Source: Centrapalus pauciflorus (lineage: Eukaryota > Streptophyta > Magnoliopsida > Asterales > Asteraceae). From it: DNA of 64,000 nt. Location: NCBI GenBank assembly GCA_020465985.1, contig JAANYP010000399.1, forward strand, positions 62,001-126,000, written 5' to 3'. The notes under the pieces are model-generated. The model ran no database searches, was not told the origin of the DNA, and saw only the letters and a list, made by a program, of their open reading frames with translations. Positions 36,530 through 49,391 of this stretch are shown piece by piece. The position numbers and the translations under genes were made by a program. The first letter of the stretch is position 1, and each line of letters opens with the position of its first letter.

Positions 36530-37884
36530 AGAGTGCGAGACAAATTGGTTTGTGAAATAGGTACTTGGTTAAAATGTGATAACAATGAATTGCAAGCAAT
36601 TAACGTGTTATATATAATATATTGGTACAAGGTTATTACTTTTGTGAAATGAAAACATGCTATAATATGATAACGATTAAAACCGAATTGATCTATTGCT
36701 ACATGTTCAAGATTCATGATTCCAAAGTGTCCAACACCCACAAGAAATAATGAATGAATATAGGGAAGGAAGGAGGAAGGGCTCGAGATCATGAGTCCTC
36801 ATTTGATATAAAAGAAAAAGTGATTTGAACTAAGGATTAGGAATCGGATTAGATAAATTGTTTACATGATTTTTGATCATTTATTATTGCATCAATGTTC
36901 ATAGGGTGTTTTATACTAAACACATAGAACTCACATGCTATGTTGTTTAGCGTTTGTGACATATATTCTAGGTCATATCATTGGTGGCGATAGTGGCCTT
37001 TGGATGAAGTCATGGCATTTGTGTAAGGAGTGTTCATAACCTATACACAATAACATATATCCTATAGATAATTATTGTATTCATTTGATTTAGTTGCATG
37101 CATTGTAATGAAGTCATTATAAACCTGATTAATAAAGTTGTATATTATTTAACTTACTAAATTAGTGTGTTTTGTAAGTAAAAGAAACTCTGATTATGTG
37201 TTAAGGTACTTGAGTTACCATATCATCTTAAAAAGATACAGACGTTATCAAAGATTGGGATGTAACATACCAACGCACTTCTTTTTAACATGCACACTCT
37301 AAACTAAAATTAAATATTATTGACTATCACCATTGTTCATAAACCGTACATACAATGAGTGCCATATGTCTGATGTCTCTCCCCCTCCCTCTATATGTGT
37401 GTGTAAACTTCAAATGTTGTGTGGTGATTATTGTTTTTGTTTTACGATTAACGATCAAACAAGAATGACAAGTGTTTGTCATTTACTCGTCGATTTTGTT
37501 TATAGACAAAATTCATTTTTAGGTTTGCGTAAGAAAGAATATGAAAAAAATAAATCGCGATTTAAGGATAAGTTTCTCTTGCAATAATGGTGTTAAAGAA
37601 AGATGATTTACGAAAGAGACTAATTGAGCTAAGTTTTAATAAACATGAGGAGTTTTTGACCAAACAAGTGTATTTTAAAAATGTATTTACCAATATGGTG
37701 TATTTTTCAACATATTTACTAAACAAGTTAAATTTGTTGTTTAATCCTTTTTAAAATTTGATAGAGGGTAAAACACAAATCCATGAAACCTTTATGTTAC
37801 TATTCTTTTTATTGAAAATATGAGAGTGACAGGATGTCAACCTGTTATATATGGTTTTAGGGAGAAACCATAAGTTCCTTTGAT

Positions 37885-37885
<1 letters not shown>
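36530..37885. other. Intergenic, no gene seen
   Basis: AT-rich single-copy-looking DNA; short reading frames have no recognisable domain. Confidence 0.5.

Positions 37886-37922
<37 letters not shown>
37886..37922. repeat. (CT)n microsatellite
   Basis: 37 bp of CT repeats followed by GTGCGCGCGG. LSLSLS reading frames here come from the repeat. Confidence 0.95.
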
Positions 37923-37925
<3 letters not shown>

Positions 37926-38056
37926 CGCGCGGAAGCACCACTCGGTGCACCGCCACCTTTTGGTATTCGTCTTTCTTTGGATTTGGAAATCGATCCTTAG
38001 AAGAAGCAACACATTCGTTTGTGTCTCTCAGCCTAGACAATGCATCTGAAATCGAT

Positions 38057-39595
38057 CAAAGGCATAAGGTTTGGAAGTCGATTGATCGAAGCGCAAGGAT
38101 GAAGAACGTGAAAAATAAAGAAACAGTCTAGAACCTATAAAATCTGTTGGAAGGAATCGAAGAACTATTGAATGTTAATCTAAGAACTGGAGATTCGTCT
38201 GAAAAAAACCGATCCACGAATGCCTCTACTACTATCAGTTCTCAAACAGCCCTCGCGAATATTAGATCTGGTCTGAAGTCGCCCTTACATCTCTAGCAGA
38301 TTGAGAAATCAATCAGATTGGTCTTTATTTCATCTCGTCTACCTCAAATCAAATCTCATATCTTAAATCGATGTTATCAATGTCAATCTAAAGTATTGAG
38401 CGAAGCCATCTCAAATGATTTCAGTTTTGTTCTTTGGTTTTTTAAGTTTGTTAATTTGAGTTCTCAGGTTTGGAATTTGCTAGTTTGTTTAGGATTTCTT
38501 TTAGGGTTCTAACTTGTTAGTTCTTTGATTTCTTTATGTATTATACTCGTGTAGTTTTGTATCGATTAAATATTTGATTTATGATGGATTTTTTGTTTGA
38601 CTATTGTGTTTTAAGTTTGAGTTTTTATCTAAATAGCATAGTTTTCGGATCTTATGTATCAATCTGATAGATTTATTTTTTTATCATTTGCATGAAATGA
38701 AATTGGTTCCCAGATCTTGTGTCTCTCTTGAATGGAAAAGAGTTATACAGATTAGAAAACAAACTACCATACGAAGTAATTTAACTCGTAAGGCAAAGAA
38801 TCGGTCAATCAACATAACATCTAAAATTATTTAAATCATCTAAAAAATAAATAAATAATATAAATAATGATTTTTAAATGGGTTGACTTGTATTATTCAA
38901 TAACTAGTTTATTATCCCGTGTATTACACGGATTATAATAATTTATTGTTTTCTTAAAATATGTATATAAAATTAAAATTTTATTAAAAATATTTAAGTA
39001 TCATAAAATACTAATGATACTATAAATGAGTTGTTAAAATACTATGAAATAATAAAGTATATAATTCTCTATCCCAAAAACTTATAAATGTTGATATTTA
39101 AATAAAACATATAAAAGATTTTATTAGTATTAATATTGGTTAATTATTATTTATTAAAATATATTTATGATTTAAATAAATGATTTATCAACAAAAAATA
39201 ATAAATTAAGAAGGTTTTATTAAAATATAGCTTTGATTTAAATATAAATAGTTTTATTTATTGAAATGTAGTTAGTTGGTTGATATTTAAATTTAAAAAA
39301 AAAATTGAAGTGAAATAAATTTAAATTGGTCAATTAATTATAATATTTAAGAAAGTAATTAAGGAAGTTTAGGAGGAAAAATGAAAAAAGTTAAGGCTTC
39401 ATAAGATGACATGTGGCAAAAAGTGTTCTTCTTTATTATATATAAAGATAAAGATAAAGATTATAATGTGAATTAGACTAATTAATATCGATACATTATT
39501 TGGTATTCAACGTACGGTAAGTCAAGCCCACAAACGGGACAAACAATGTACCTTTAAAGTAGAATGACAAAACCATCAAGCATAAGTTATAATTA
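38057..39595. repeat. Local direct duplication, copy 1 (with Helitron insertion)
   Basis: Similar in order to 41145-43290. Shared landmarks: AAGGTTTGGAA, GAATCGAAGAAC, TTATTTCATCTCGTCT, GTTCTAACTTGTTAG, CCAGATCTTGTGTC, GGTATTCAACGTACGGTAAG. No coding capacity is recognised in either copy. A Helitron occupies 38904-39460 in this copy only. Confidence 0.75.
38904..39460 (-). mobile_element. Non-autonomous Helitron (557 bp) with paralogous empty site
   Basis: In minus orientation it starts TCTTTATCTTTATC, ends with a hairpin CCGTGTAATACACGG followed by GATAATAAACTAG (CTRR terminus), and is inserted between A and T without target duplication. The duplicated copy at about 43165 reads TTCAATAATTATAA with nothing inserted, which matches the sequences flanking the element exactly. 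TC start, hairpin, CTAG end and A/T target are the Helitron rules. Confidence 0.85.
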
Positions 39596-41144
39596 AAATG
39601 ATATTAATATAATATAAACGCATAATGAGTTAATGTACAAATTAATGAATCAATATAATCATAGTGCTTCTCAATATATATTTAGTTTCTTACGATAATC
39701 TAAGCCTATATTATATTAATATCATTATTTATAAATTCAAAAACTAATGAATCAATGTTAAAATGTAACGAATTGTTGATTTATTTAATCTGTAATTTAT
39801 GATTCATTATATTTACATATTAAAAAAATAGTGAATCTATATGTAAAAAATGAATCAGAGAATTTCTCACACTTTTTAAGATCTATTTATCTTATCATTT
39901 AATCTTAAATATACATGTGTACAGATAGTTGATATATAACTTTAATAAACAAAATCAATGTAAGTTTATCCATTTCAACATTTTTAATCATGACCATTTT
40001 ATTGCATTTATTTACACTTATTTAGTGATTATGAAGTTATAAGTGTATATTTTCTATTTATTTATATAATTTTAATAATTAAATATAGTGTTAAGTGTCA
40101 TTTTGATCATCCAACTTTAATATTCATCTAATTTTGAATATTAAACTATTTTTGTCCCGATTTAAAATTTAAAATTTAGTTTATTGTTCTACTTTGGAAA
40201 AATGAATAAAATTAATGGTTAAATTGATGCAAAATTAGATGGTTTAATGGTCAAATCGAAAGAATTTTCATATTTGTTTAATTTTAAATATTAAACTATT
40301 ATTATTGCAACGTTACGTAGTTTGATTAATTGTTTCTAGAAAAATTGAATCTTATCTTTTAATTTCAACGAAATAAATTGCGTCATCCTATTGTCGTATA
40401 TATATTTTTAATTACAGTTATATTATAATAACTTATTAAATGTATTAGACTTATAATAATAGAAAATAAAAATAATAAATGTATATATAAATATATGTTC
40501 ATTTTTGAATTTTTCATAGTTTTTTAAAATAGAATTAAAGTTCAATTTTAAAATATGAAAAGTTGTTTTAAAATGATAGTTGACAAATATCAAAAGTAGA
40601 AAATACCAAGTAGGATAGCTTAAAGGATGTCAAATCAGATGTCTATTTACTCATTCAATAGTTTAAAAAAATGTTATATATATCAAAGGTGACTTATTAT
40701 TGGCTTAATAGTTAACAACGCATAAACAGAATGGTGCAGTTCATGGGTGACTGAGTAACTATCAGTTGACATAGTTCTCAAAACATAAAGTTGTAGCAAC
40801 ATGAGTTTTCTTCTTCTGGACTTTTAAATCACCTAAATTCGACTTCGTATGAAGAGTTATGGCCGAAATATGAAACCCGCACGACAATCAATTTCCTTTG
40901 TTTGGTGCTAGTTTTTCTTTGGTTAAATTTTGACTCTATAAAAACCAAATTAAAAGTTATGTCTGTGTCAAATAATTTTCATATATTATATATTTATATA
41001 ACACCAAAACACTCTTGAAAGTCCACATTAATATCGGTTAACACAACATATTTTGGTAACCTTCTAAGGTGTAAATCGAAGACGTTAAATGCTATTTAAT
41101 GAGACGGGTCTCGAAGATGTTAAATACTATCATATGAAAATTTT
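39596..41144. other. AT-rich intergenic, no gene seen
   Basis: Very AT-rich, no domain-bearing frame and no clear transposon ends. Confidence 0.5.
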
Positions 41145-43290
41145 CAAAGGCTTAAGGTTTGGAAATGGATTGGTCGAAGGCTTAGGATGAAGAAAGTGAA
41201 CAACGATAGGAATGAGAAATATCCCATTTTTCCCAAATCGTACCGGTTCCGTCCCAAACCCATCCCGGTACCGGTACCGATTAGCCGAAGATGGTACAGC
41301 ACCCAAGATCTATATATGACTTAAAACAGGAGTCGGGAAAGCGGGAGTCGGGACTAGTTTAATTCGGGAATTCCGGTACCGAGTTGGGGATATAAATAGT
41401 CATATTTTTAAATTTTTAATTTAGTCCATATCATTTCCTAATTCCTAAGTATAAGCAAAACTCATGTAAAATTCCAATTTCTCATTCATCATTATCGGCA
41501 AGCAATCATACAACACTTATAAAACTGTCATCAGTTAGATAAAATTGTTGCTAATTTTTTTCTTTAGGGTTTTTGTGTTTTATTATTAATTTCAACATTT
41601 ATAACACTACAAATTTGTTACTAATTGATATATGTTGTATATCTAACAATGGTACCAACCTGGACTCGTACCGGTTTCCCGATACCGAATACGGTAATGG
41701 TACCGATCCCGAATATCACAAATTGATATGGTACTCGGTCTCATATTTTCGTCTAATTCGGGAGTCGGGAATCGGGACTGGGGACGGGTCAGTACGGTAC
41801 TAGTCCCAAGCTCATCCCTAAACAACGATGAATCAGTCTAGTTACTATCAGATCTGTTCAAATGAATCGAAGAACCATTGAATATTCATTGTAGAATGGA
41901 GGTCAATTCTGAAAATCGGATTTGATCTGAAGTCACCCTTATCATTAGATCGAGAAATCAGATATCGTCTCTATTTCATCTCGTCTGCCTCAAATCACAT
42001 TTTAGATGTCAGACTGATGTTATCAATATCGATCTAAACTATGGAAAGAAACTTTCTCAAACAATTGTAGGTTTGTTCTTTTGAATTCTAAGGTTGATAG
42101 TTTGAGTTATCAGGTTTTGAATTTGTCAGTTTGTTTGGGATTTTTTAAGGTTCTAACTTGTTAGTTCTTTGGTTTCTATACCTATAATACAGGTGTACTT
42201 ATGTATCAATTCAAAAATAGATATATGATAGATATATGGTTTTAATATTGTGTTTCATTTTGAGTTTTTATCTAAATATTGTATTTTGGATCTTATGTAT
42301 CAATCTGATGGATTTTTAATCTGTGTATCATTTGTAAGAAATGAAAATTGTTTCCCAGATCTTGTGTCGCCCTTGATTCGTATATGAAATTTAAATAAGT
42401 TCTTCATATGTTTAGGATGTGTTTGTTTGACGATTCATGGAAATCTATGTTGATCATCAAATCTGAGTTCGTGTTCTTCATTGGATGTGAGTTCTTCGTT
42501 GCGTTCTTGGTGTTCTTGTCATGTTAACTATCATAACAAATTATTAGTTTAGGTTTTCAGTATTTTAGTAAAAAAAATCAACATAAGGACTATAATAATA
42601 AAAAAATAACGTTGAGGGACTAGACTGATAAAAATCATAAAACCCTGAAAACATGTTAAGTTTTTTTTTAATATAAACACATATTTTTATTATTACCGTA
42701 TATGTAAATATGTTTGAAACTACATTTGTTTGCTAACTAATTTTCTAAAGCACGTTTGTTTGGTCAAAAACTCGACATATGAGGCAATTTTATAAACTTA
42801 TAACGTGTCAATAAATGTATTTGAAAAAAAATAAACGTCTTTTTTGAATAATATAACGTAGTATCTATTATATATCATATATGTTAATGCACACTCTTGT
42901 TTCTACGTTAATTTATGTTTTTCATTACAAATTATTATATTCGTAAAGAAAAAGAGTTCTGATAAGAAAACAAATTACTAAATGAAGTAAATTAACTCGT
43001 AAAACAAAGAAACGGTCAATCAACATAAGGTCTAAAATTATTTAAATCTTATAAAAAAACCATTAATAATGATTTTCAATGGATTGACTTGTATTATTTA
43101 ATAAATATAAAGTGAATAATCGATACATATTAATAATGGTTTTCAATGGATTGACTTGTATTATTCAATAATTATAAAGTGAATAATCGATACATAACTT
43201 GGTATTCAACGTACGGTAAGTCAAGCCCACAAACGGGAAAAACCATGTACCTTTTAAATAGAATGCAAAACTATCAAACATAAGTTATAA
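41145..43290. repeat. Local direct duplication, copy 2 (with hAT MITE insertion)
   Basis: Partner of 38057-39595. It lacks the Helitron but carries a 614-bp hAT-like insertion at 41207-41820. About 43080-43200 itself contains a short direct repeat (GATTTTCAATGGATTGACTT and neighbours, twice). Confidence 0.75.
41207..41820. mobile_element. hAT-like MITE (614 bp)
   Basis: 8-bp duplication AACAACGA at 41199-41206 and 41821-41828. Ends TAGGAATGAG and, inverse, TAGGGATGAG. The interior has many GGTACCG/CGGGAATC words in both orientations. Confidence 0.8.
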
Positions 43291-45415
43291 ATTATATATA
43301 CATACATTTACGTAATGGTCTCATGAAAATTTTTCTTTTTTTCTTTTTTTTTTTTAATTTTAATTTTAAATTTTCATAATACACCCTCATCTTAGTGTTA
43401 TCTTTTATTTAGCCATATTATTTTGATAAATTTTCATTAGTTTTCTATAAACAATTATTATTACAACATTTTCTTACATATTTAAAATTATGATTTTAAT
43501 TATACATATGTTTGTAATTGTCTATTGAAACTATTATGTTATGTTTAATTGTATAAAAAAAATTTATTATTCAGATGCACAATACAAAATTCTAATAAAA
43601 TTGTTTTATACTTAAAATGTAACTATTTAAAATTTTAGATTTTTTTTTATAAATTTTCATTTAGTTCTCTCTTAACAATTATTATTACAACATTTTCTTA
43701 CATACTTAAAATTATGATTTTAATTATACATATGTTTGTAATTGTCTTTTGAAACTATTATGTTATGTTTAATAGTATAAAAAAACTTTATTATTCGGAT
43801 GAATAATACAAAATTCTAATGAAATTATTTTATAATTAAAATGTAACTATTTGAAATTAAATTTTTTTATTAAATATAATCATATATAAATTGAGCATTA
43901 CTATTATAACGTTGCAAACTCTAATCGATGTATTAGATACATTACCGTTATAAATTTAATTGATTTGACCGTAAAACCAATAAATTAAATTGACGATTAA
44001 ATCTAATCAATGTCAAAATTTCAAATTATGGTTATGAATATTTGATTAATTAATTCCTGTTCTGATCCGATTTAATACGACATTGTTTGTAATTTTAGCA
44101 TTACAAAATCTAAAAAACCAATGATAAGAACCGATTAATAGTATCATTTGTCTTGCTTCTTGAATCTATATCGACTTTCCAATTTTATTTTCTTCGATGT
44201 TGGTTCAGTTGTGTTTCGTTGTTTGAAAAACATTTTTCTATTTATTTTAATATTTATTTTTGTAATTAATATTTTAGACCCTGCAGCAACGCGCTGTCTT
44301 TGACACATGGCTACCCGTGAATGGTTGTGTTTTCTTTTTTTTTTAAAACTTTTTCTAATTTTTCTAATTTTGGGTTTTTATTTTTAATTTTAAACTTTTC
44401 ATTTTAATTTGAAAGTTTACATAATACACTTTTATCTTTGTGTTATCTTTTATTTAACACATTTATTTTAATAAATTTTTGTTTAGTCTTCTTTTAACAT
44501 TTATTCTTACAATATTTTCTTACAAATTCAAAATTATGATTTTAATTATACATATATTTGAAGTTATCTTTTGAAGCTATTATGATATGTTTTATTGTAC
44601 GAAAAATTCTTTACTGTACAAATGCACAACACAAAATTCTAATGAAATTGCTTTATAATTAAAATATAACTAATTAATATTCAGATTTCGTTGAAACAAG
44701 ACCAACCATGATTGGTTGTTTTTTTCTTTTAATTTTAAATTTTTCATAATACACTCTTATCTTTGTGTTATCTTTTATTTAACGCCTTTATTTTAATAAT
44801 TTTTTATTTAATCCTCTTAACATTTATTATTACAAAAATTTCTTACACATTTAAAATTATGATTTATTTATACATATGTTTGAAGTTATCTTTTGAAACT
44901 ATTATTATTGTTTTTTTTTAATTTTAAACTTTTCATAATACATCATTATCTTTGTGTTTTCTTTTGTTTAATTGCTTTTATTTTAATAAATTTTTGTTTA
45001 CTTCTCTTTTAACATTTATTATTACAGAATATTCTTATACATTTAAAGTTATGATTTTATTTATACATATGTTGGAAGTTATCTTTTGAAACTATTATGT
45101 TATGTTTAATTGTATAAAAAATACTTTATTATTCAAATGCACAATACATCATTATAATGAAATTGCTTTATATTTAATTTGTAACTAATTGATATTCAGA
45201 TTTTGTATTAAATATGATTATGTTTAACATTGAACATTACTATTATAACGTTGGCAAGTCCTAATCGATGTATTGGAATTGCTTTACAATTAAAATATAA
45301 CTAATATCTATGTGTTTACCTGTGCATATATCTTTGTTAAATCAAAAAACTTGCAAATATATGAAAATCTAAAACTCGATCTTCCCGCAGCGAAGCGCGG
45401 GTGTCACCATCTCGT
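43291..45415 (+). repeat. AT-rich array of about five degenerate repeats with a Helitron-like terminal hairpin
   Basis: A unit containing TTTCATAATACA, TGTGTTATCTTTTATTTA, ATTATTACAACATTTTCTTA, ATTATGATTTTAATTATACA and TTGAAACTATTATGTTATG recurs near 43370, 43650, 44400, 44740 and 44930. At the right end CCCGCAGCGAAGCGCGGG forms a GC-rich hairpin, then GTGTCACCATCTCGTTT. That resembles a plant Helitron 3' end, but the terminal CTRR is CTCG and no 5' TC end is certain. Confidence 0.45.
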
Positions 45416-45736
45416 TTCATTACAAGATGTAAATATATATTCAGACCACCTACTCTAATATACTTCTGTAGACGGAAAAAAGCTTAAAAAAATTAACTTT
45501 TTAAAAAAAATGAACAACACTATCATGTATTCTAGATGAATGTCACAAAATTAGCTACGTGTATATCAACGTGGGTGTCTATCACAAAATCAACAACGTG
45601 TATAACAACTTTTATACGAATGTCACAATACTAGTGATGATGACATTCATGTCATCTTTATCACTAAACATATCACTAAATCGTCATTAGTTAGTTACTT
45701 GCAAAGACGTATCGCTAAAAGTATGTGTGTGTATAA
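45416..45736. other. Short intergenic, no gene seen
   Basis: AT-rich with loosely repeated ATCACAAAAT.A.CAACGTGT words near 45530-45620. Confidence 0.4.
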
Positions 45737-45959
45737 GGGTGGGTTCAATGGAGAAACTCTATGCATCGAAGAACCTTGGAGGACCACCACGCATCGTTAA
45801 AAAATCGTAATGCATCACGTGGAAGTCGATGCATCACGTGAGAATTTGATGCATCACGTGGAAGTAACGATGCATCACGCGGTAATTGTGATGCATTTGT
45901 GGTGGTGCATGAGGTTCTTCGATGTTGTGCGATGCATAGAGGTTCTCCACTGAACCCAC

Positions 45960-45962
<3 letters not shown>
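45737..45962. mobile_element. Non-autonomous TIR element next to (TA)n, family 3
   Basis: 226 bp. Ends GGGTGGGTTCAATGGAGAAA and, inverse, GGGTGGGTTCAGTGGAGAAC, both followed by CTATGCATCG. The right side abuts (TA)n; the left flank is GTGTGTGTATA. The interior has repeated GATGCATCACGTGG words, including CACGTG. Confidence 0.7.

Positions 45963-46048
<86 letters not shown>
45963..46048. repeat. (TA)n microsatellite
   Basis: About 86 bp of TA repeats between two TIR elements of different families. Confidence 0.97.
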
Positions 46049-46050
<2 letters not shown>

Positions 46051-46415
46051 TTTAGGTTCAAGTGAGTACCACACATTATGCAGCGCACCAGAAGGTACCA
46101 CCCTTAAAATTAATTTTTTTCATTAACATATTTTAATTAACATTACACAGATCATATGTAAATTTCTCGCAAATCCGAACACTCTAAGTGCATGAAAACA
46201 CGCATCACATAAATGTACGTTCACATACATTCAAAATTATATAAGTGTGCGTTCACATCATTTTTTAGGAGCTAGGAGATGTGAATGTATATGAAATTTA
46301 CATATGATCTTCATAACGTTAATTAAAACAATTTTATGAAAAAAAAATTTAAAAAAGTTTTTTTAAAGGTGGCACCTTCTGGTGAGCTGCATAATGGGTG
46401 GTATTCTCTCGAATC
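46049..46415. mobile_element. Non-autonomous TIR element next to (TA)n, family 4
   Basis: Ends GGTTCAAGTGAGTACCACAC and, inverse, GATTCGAGAGAATACCACCC, continuing with matching CATTATGCAGC and CACCAGAAGGT over about 55 bp. The left side abuts (TA)n; the right side runs straight into a minisatellite. Confidence 0.7.
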
Positions 46416-47013
46416 ATTCACAAGAATTATTTGACCATTCACAATTTTTCTTTGATCATTCACAACATTTTTTTTGATCATTCACATGAATTATTTGACC
46501 ATTCATAATAAGTGTAGAAGAAGTGTGAATGGTCAAATAATTATTGTGAATAATCAAATAAGTGTTGTGAATGATCAAATAAGTGTAAAGGAAGTGTAAA
46601 TAGTCAAATAATTATTGTTAATGATAAAATAAATATTGTGGAATGGTCAAATAATTAATGTGAATGATCAAATAAGTGTTGTGAATGATCTATAATGGTT
46701 GATTAAGTAATGTGAATGTCCAAATAAGTGTTGTGAATAATCAAATAAGTGTTGAAGAATTGTGAATGATCAAATAAGTGTTGTGAATGATCAAATAAGT
46801 GTTGAAGAATTGTGAATGATCATATAAGTGTTGTGAATGATCAAATAAGTGTAAAAGAATTATAAATAGTTAAATAATTCGTGTGTGAATGGTCAACTAA
46901 GTGTTGTGAATGATCAATAATGGTTAATTAAGTAATGTGAATGTCCAAATAAGTGTTGTGAATAATCAAATAAGTGTTGAAGAATTGTGAATGATCAAAT
47001 AAGTATTGTAAAT
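46416..47013. repeat. About 21-bp minisatellite, left part
   Basis: Degenerate tandem units of GAATGATCAAATAAGTGTTGT, first in inverse orientation (TTTGATCATTCACAA, to about 46510), then forward. Interrupted at 47013/47014 by a solo LTR and resuming at 48906. Confidence 0.85.
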
Positions 47014-48905
47014 TGTGACGTCCTCATATTTTGATGTATATTTGAAATCACCAGGATCAACACACAACCCCAATGATAATCATGATAATTAAAACCGATG
47101 CTTAATTCAGATTTAATCTGTTCCACACTAAAGCAATAAATGAAAGTGTCTACAGTGATTAAGTCTAACTATTATAACATCATAACTTGTCTTAAAAGTA
47201 ACAAATCCCAGCCCAAAGCTACAACATCTGTGTATCAATAGCTTCTAAGTCTCCGGGATTTTGAACTGAAATGCTTAAGTAGAAGGTCCAGCTACACCTT
47301 TGCTTTTGCCTGAAAACATTGTGAGTCAACAGTAAGCTAATTTGCTTAGTGAGATAACAGATTATACAAACAACAAATATTTCTTTACAAGCATAATGTG
47401 ACTATGGGCAGTGTAAGCCCCAATGTATGTGAAAACCATGCAGTGCAAGTATGGGGTTGGCAGTTCATATGCTGATCGGGGATGTACCGAACCTGACCAG
47501 GATAACGAGTGGGATGATCAGTCCCCGACAGTGGCCTGCTGTCAGCCCCAGTCCAGGTCGCATCAGATTGTGAAGTAATGATCATGCAGTGCAAGCATGA
47601 TGTAAATAGATGCACTTTCAAACAAACGCTGGCTACATGTGTGTTACATGTCAAGTACGAGTGTGCATCATAACAACAAATCAATCATGAGTGCCAATTG
47701 ATGTATATGAACAATGTGAACATGCCATTGAATATGTAAAACGTGAATGCAAAGACAACAAATGTTAGAATGATAATCTATTACTCACAGTGGGTTGTAC
47801 AGTGTATTGTGTCTCTGAATCAATGTGTGTTAGACAACACCACAATGATCTGTCAAGTCAGTGTAATAGTGAAATTATGTCATTAATTGGTTAAAACTTA
47901 ATTTCTGAAAACTAAATGTAATTGTACTGATTTCGGACCACATCCGAATTCGGATGGTCCGAAGTACTGTTGGTCCGAAATAGGGTGGATCCGAATTGGG
48001 TTGAAGTCCGAATTGGGGGTAGGTCCGAAATTGGTTGGGGTCCGAATTAGGCAGGGTCCGAACTAGGACATTGATCCGAATTGGGATGAGTCCGGATTGG
48101 GTCTTTGGTCCGAACTCGGATGTTGGTCCGAACCCGGATGGTCCGAACCGAGTTCATCAGTCCGAGTTCATACTTAAATAATTTCCAGATTTTTCAGAAA
48201 ACACATTCTGACCATTTTTGCATGTTTCTGTATCTAAAGTTACAAATATGAACTTAATGTACACTTTTTAACTTATAATATAACACTATTATACCAATTA
48301 AACCCATTTATGTCCATTTTTCATCAAGCATCGATGAACACACACACTTATCTCAAAAACATACTTAGACTTCGAATCTGAATCTGAAACTTGGTATACT
48401 ATATCCTTACAACTCGATTTTAACATTTCCATAACAACATTCAACATGCATAAACATTTGCATCACAAATCTTAGAAATCGGTTCTCACAAAAACCAAAC
48501 TAAAACTTCACAAATTTGCAAGTTTAAGTGAATCTTACCTCAAATCGTTTGTTGTGTTGCTTATAGTTTCTTCCAATTAACTTGTTTTCAGATTCCTAGC
48601 ACTTGAATCCAACAATTTCGGACTTTTGATGAAGAATCCGTGGGTTTTTAGAGAGAGAAAGAGAGAGAGAGGGTGAGAGAGTCGAGAGAGTAGAGAGAGA
48701 ATGAGATGATGAAAAATGAAGGAGTTTTCCTTCTTTTATTTGTCACTTTTACCTATTTGCATATTATACCCCTCAACTTCGTATTTTCTTATTTAAACCG
48801 GTATTATGATCGAAATTAGCTTAAATTGATATAATTATCCATTAATACAATAAATGAATCTTTAAAAATCATAAATTACATGTACTTAAAATTAGGGATG
48901 TTACA
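47014..48905. mobile_element. Gypsy-type solo LTR (1,892 bp, TSD TAAAT)
   Basis: Starts TGTGACGTCCTCAT and ends TTAGGGATGTTACA, with TAAAT at 47009-47013 and 48906-48910. The minisatellite continues across the insertion. Interior features: a GGTCCGAA/TCCGAATT repeated-word block (47935-48165) and an AG-rich stretch (48650-48712). No coding or second LTR, so a solo LTR. Confidence 0.85.
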
Positions 48906-49256
48906 TAAATGATCAAATAATTGTCGAAGAATTGTGAATGATCAAATAATTGTTGTGAATGATCAAATAAGTATAAAATAATTATAAATAGTTAAATAAT
49001 TCTTGTGAATGATCAAATAAGTGTTGTGAATGATCAAGTAAGTGTTGTGAATGATCAAGTATATAATGTGAATGGTCAATTAAGTAATTTGAATGGTCAA
49101 ATAAGTGTTGTGAATGATCAAATACGTGTTAAAGAATTGTGAATGGTCAAATAAGTGTTGTGAATGATCAAATAAGTGTTGTGAATGATCAATTAAGTAA
49201 TGTGAATGATCAATTAACTGATGTGAATGATCAATTAAGTAATGTGAATTGTCGTA
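48906..49256. repeat. About 21-bp minisatellite, right part
   Basis: Continuation of the GTGAATGATCAAATAAGTGTT units to about 49256. Repetitive reading frames on both strands here are artefacts of the repeat. Confidence 0.85.
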
Positions 49257-49331
49257 GTAATTACGAAAATACCCTTGCCTATGTGGGTATGTTGGATACA
49301 CGAGATTTTCCTTGGAGGGGAACTTATTCTA

Positions 49332-49363
<32 letters not shown>

Positions 49364-49391
49364 CGTGTGTGTAGACACACACACACACACA
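49332..49391. repeat. Alternating (TG)n(CG)n...(AC)n tract
   Basis: TGTGTG, then GCGCGCGCG, then TGTGTGTAGACACACACAC: alternating purine-pyrimidine with an inverted TG/CA layout, able to form Z-DNA or a hairpin. Confidence 0.9.

Noticed and set aside
37880..38131. Ser-Leu repeat frame near the (CT)n tract as a signal-peptide-like gene
   Set aside because: It arises from the microsatellite and the following sequence has no domain.
43291..45415. A complete Helitron ending at the GC-rich hairpin near 45382-45399
   Set aside because: The terminal tetranucleotide is CTCG and not CTRR, and no TC start after an A could be fixed; kept only as Helitron-like.
46416..49256. Regular 20-odd-base repeats resembling a CRISPR array
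   Set aside because: Units are degenerate and directly adjacent with no unique spacers, and the context is plant nuclear DNA; this is a minisatellite.
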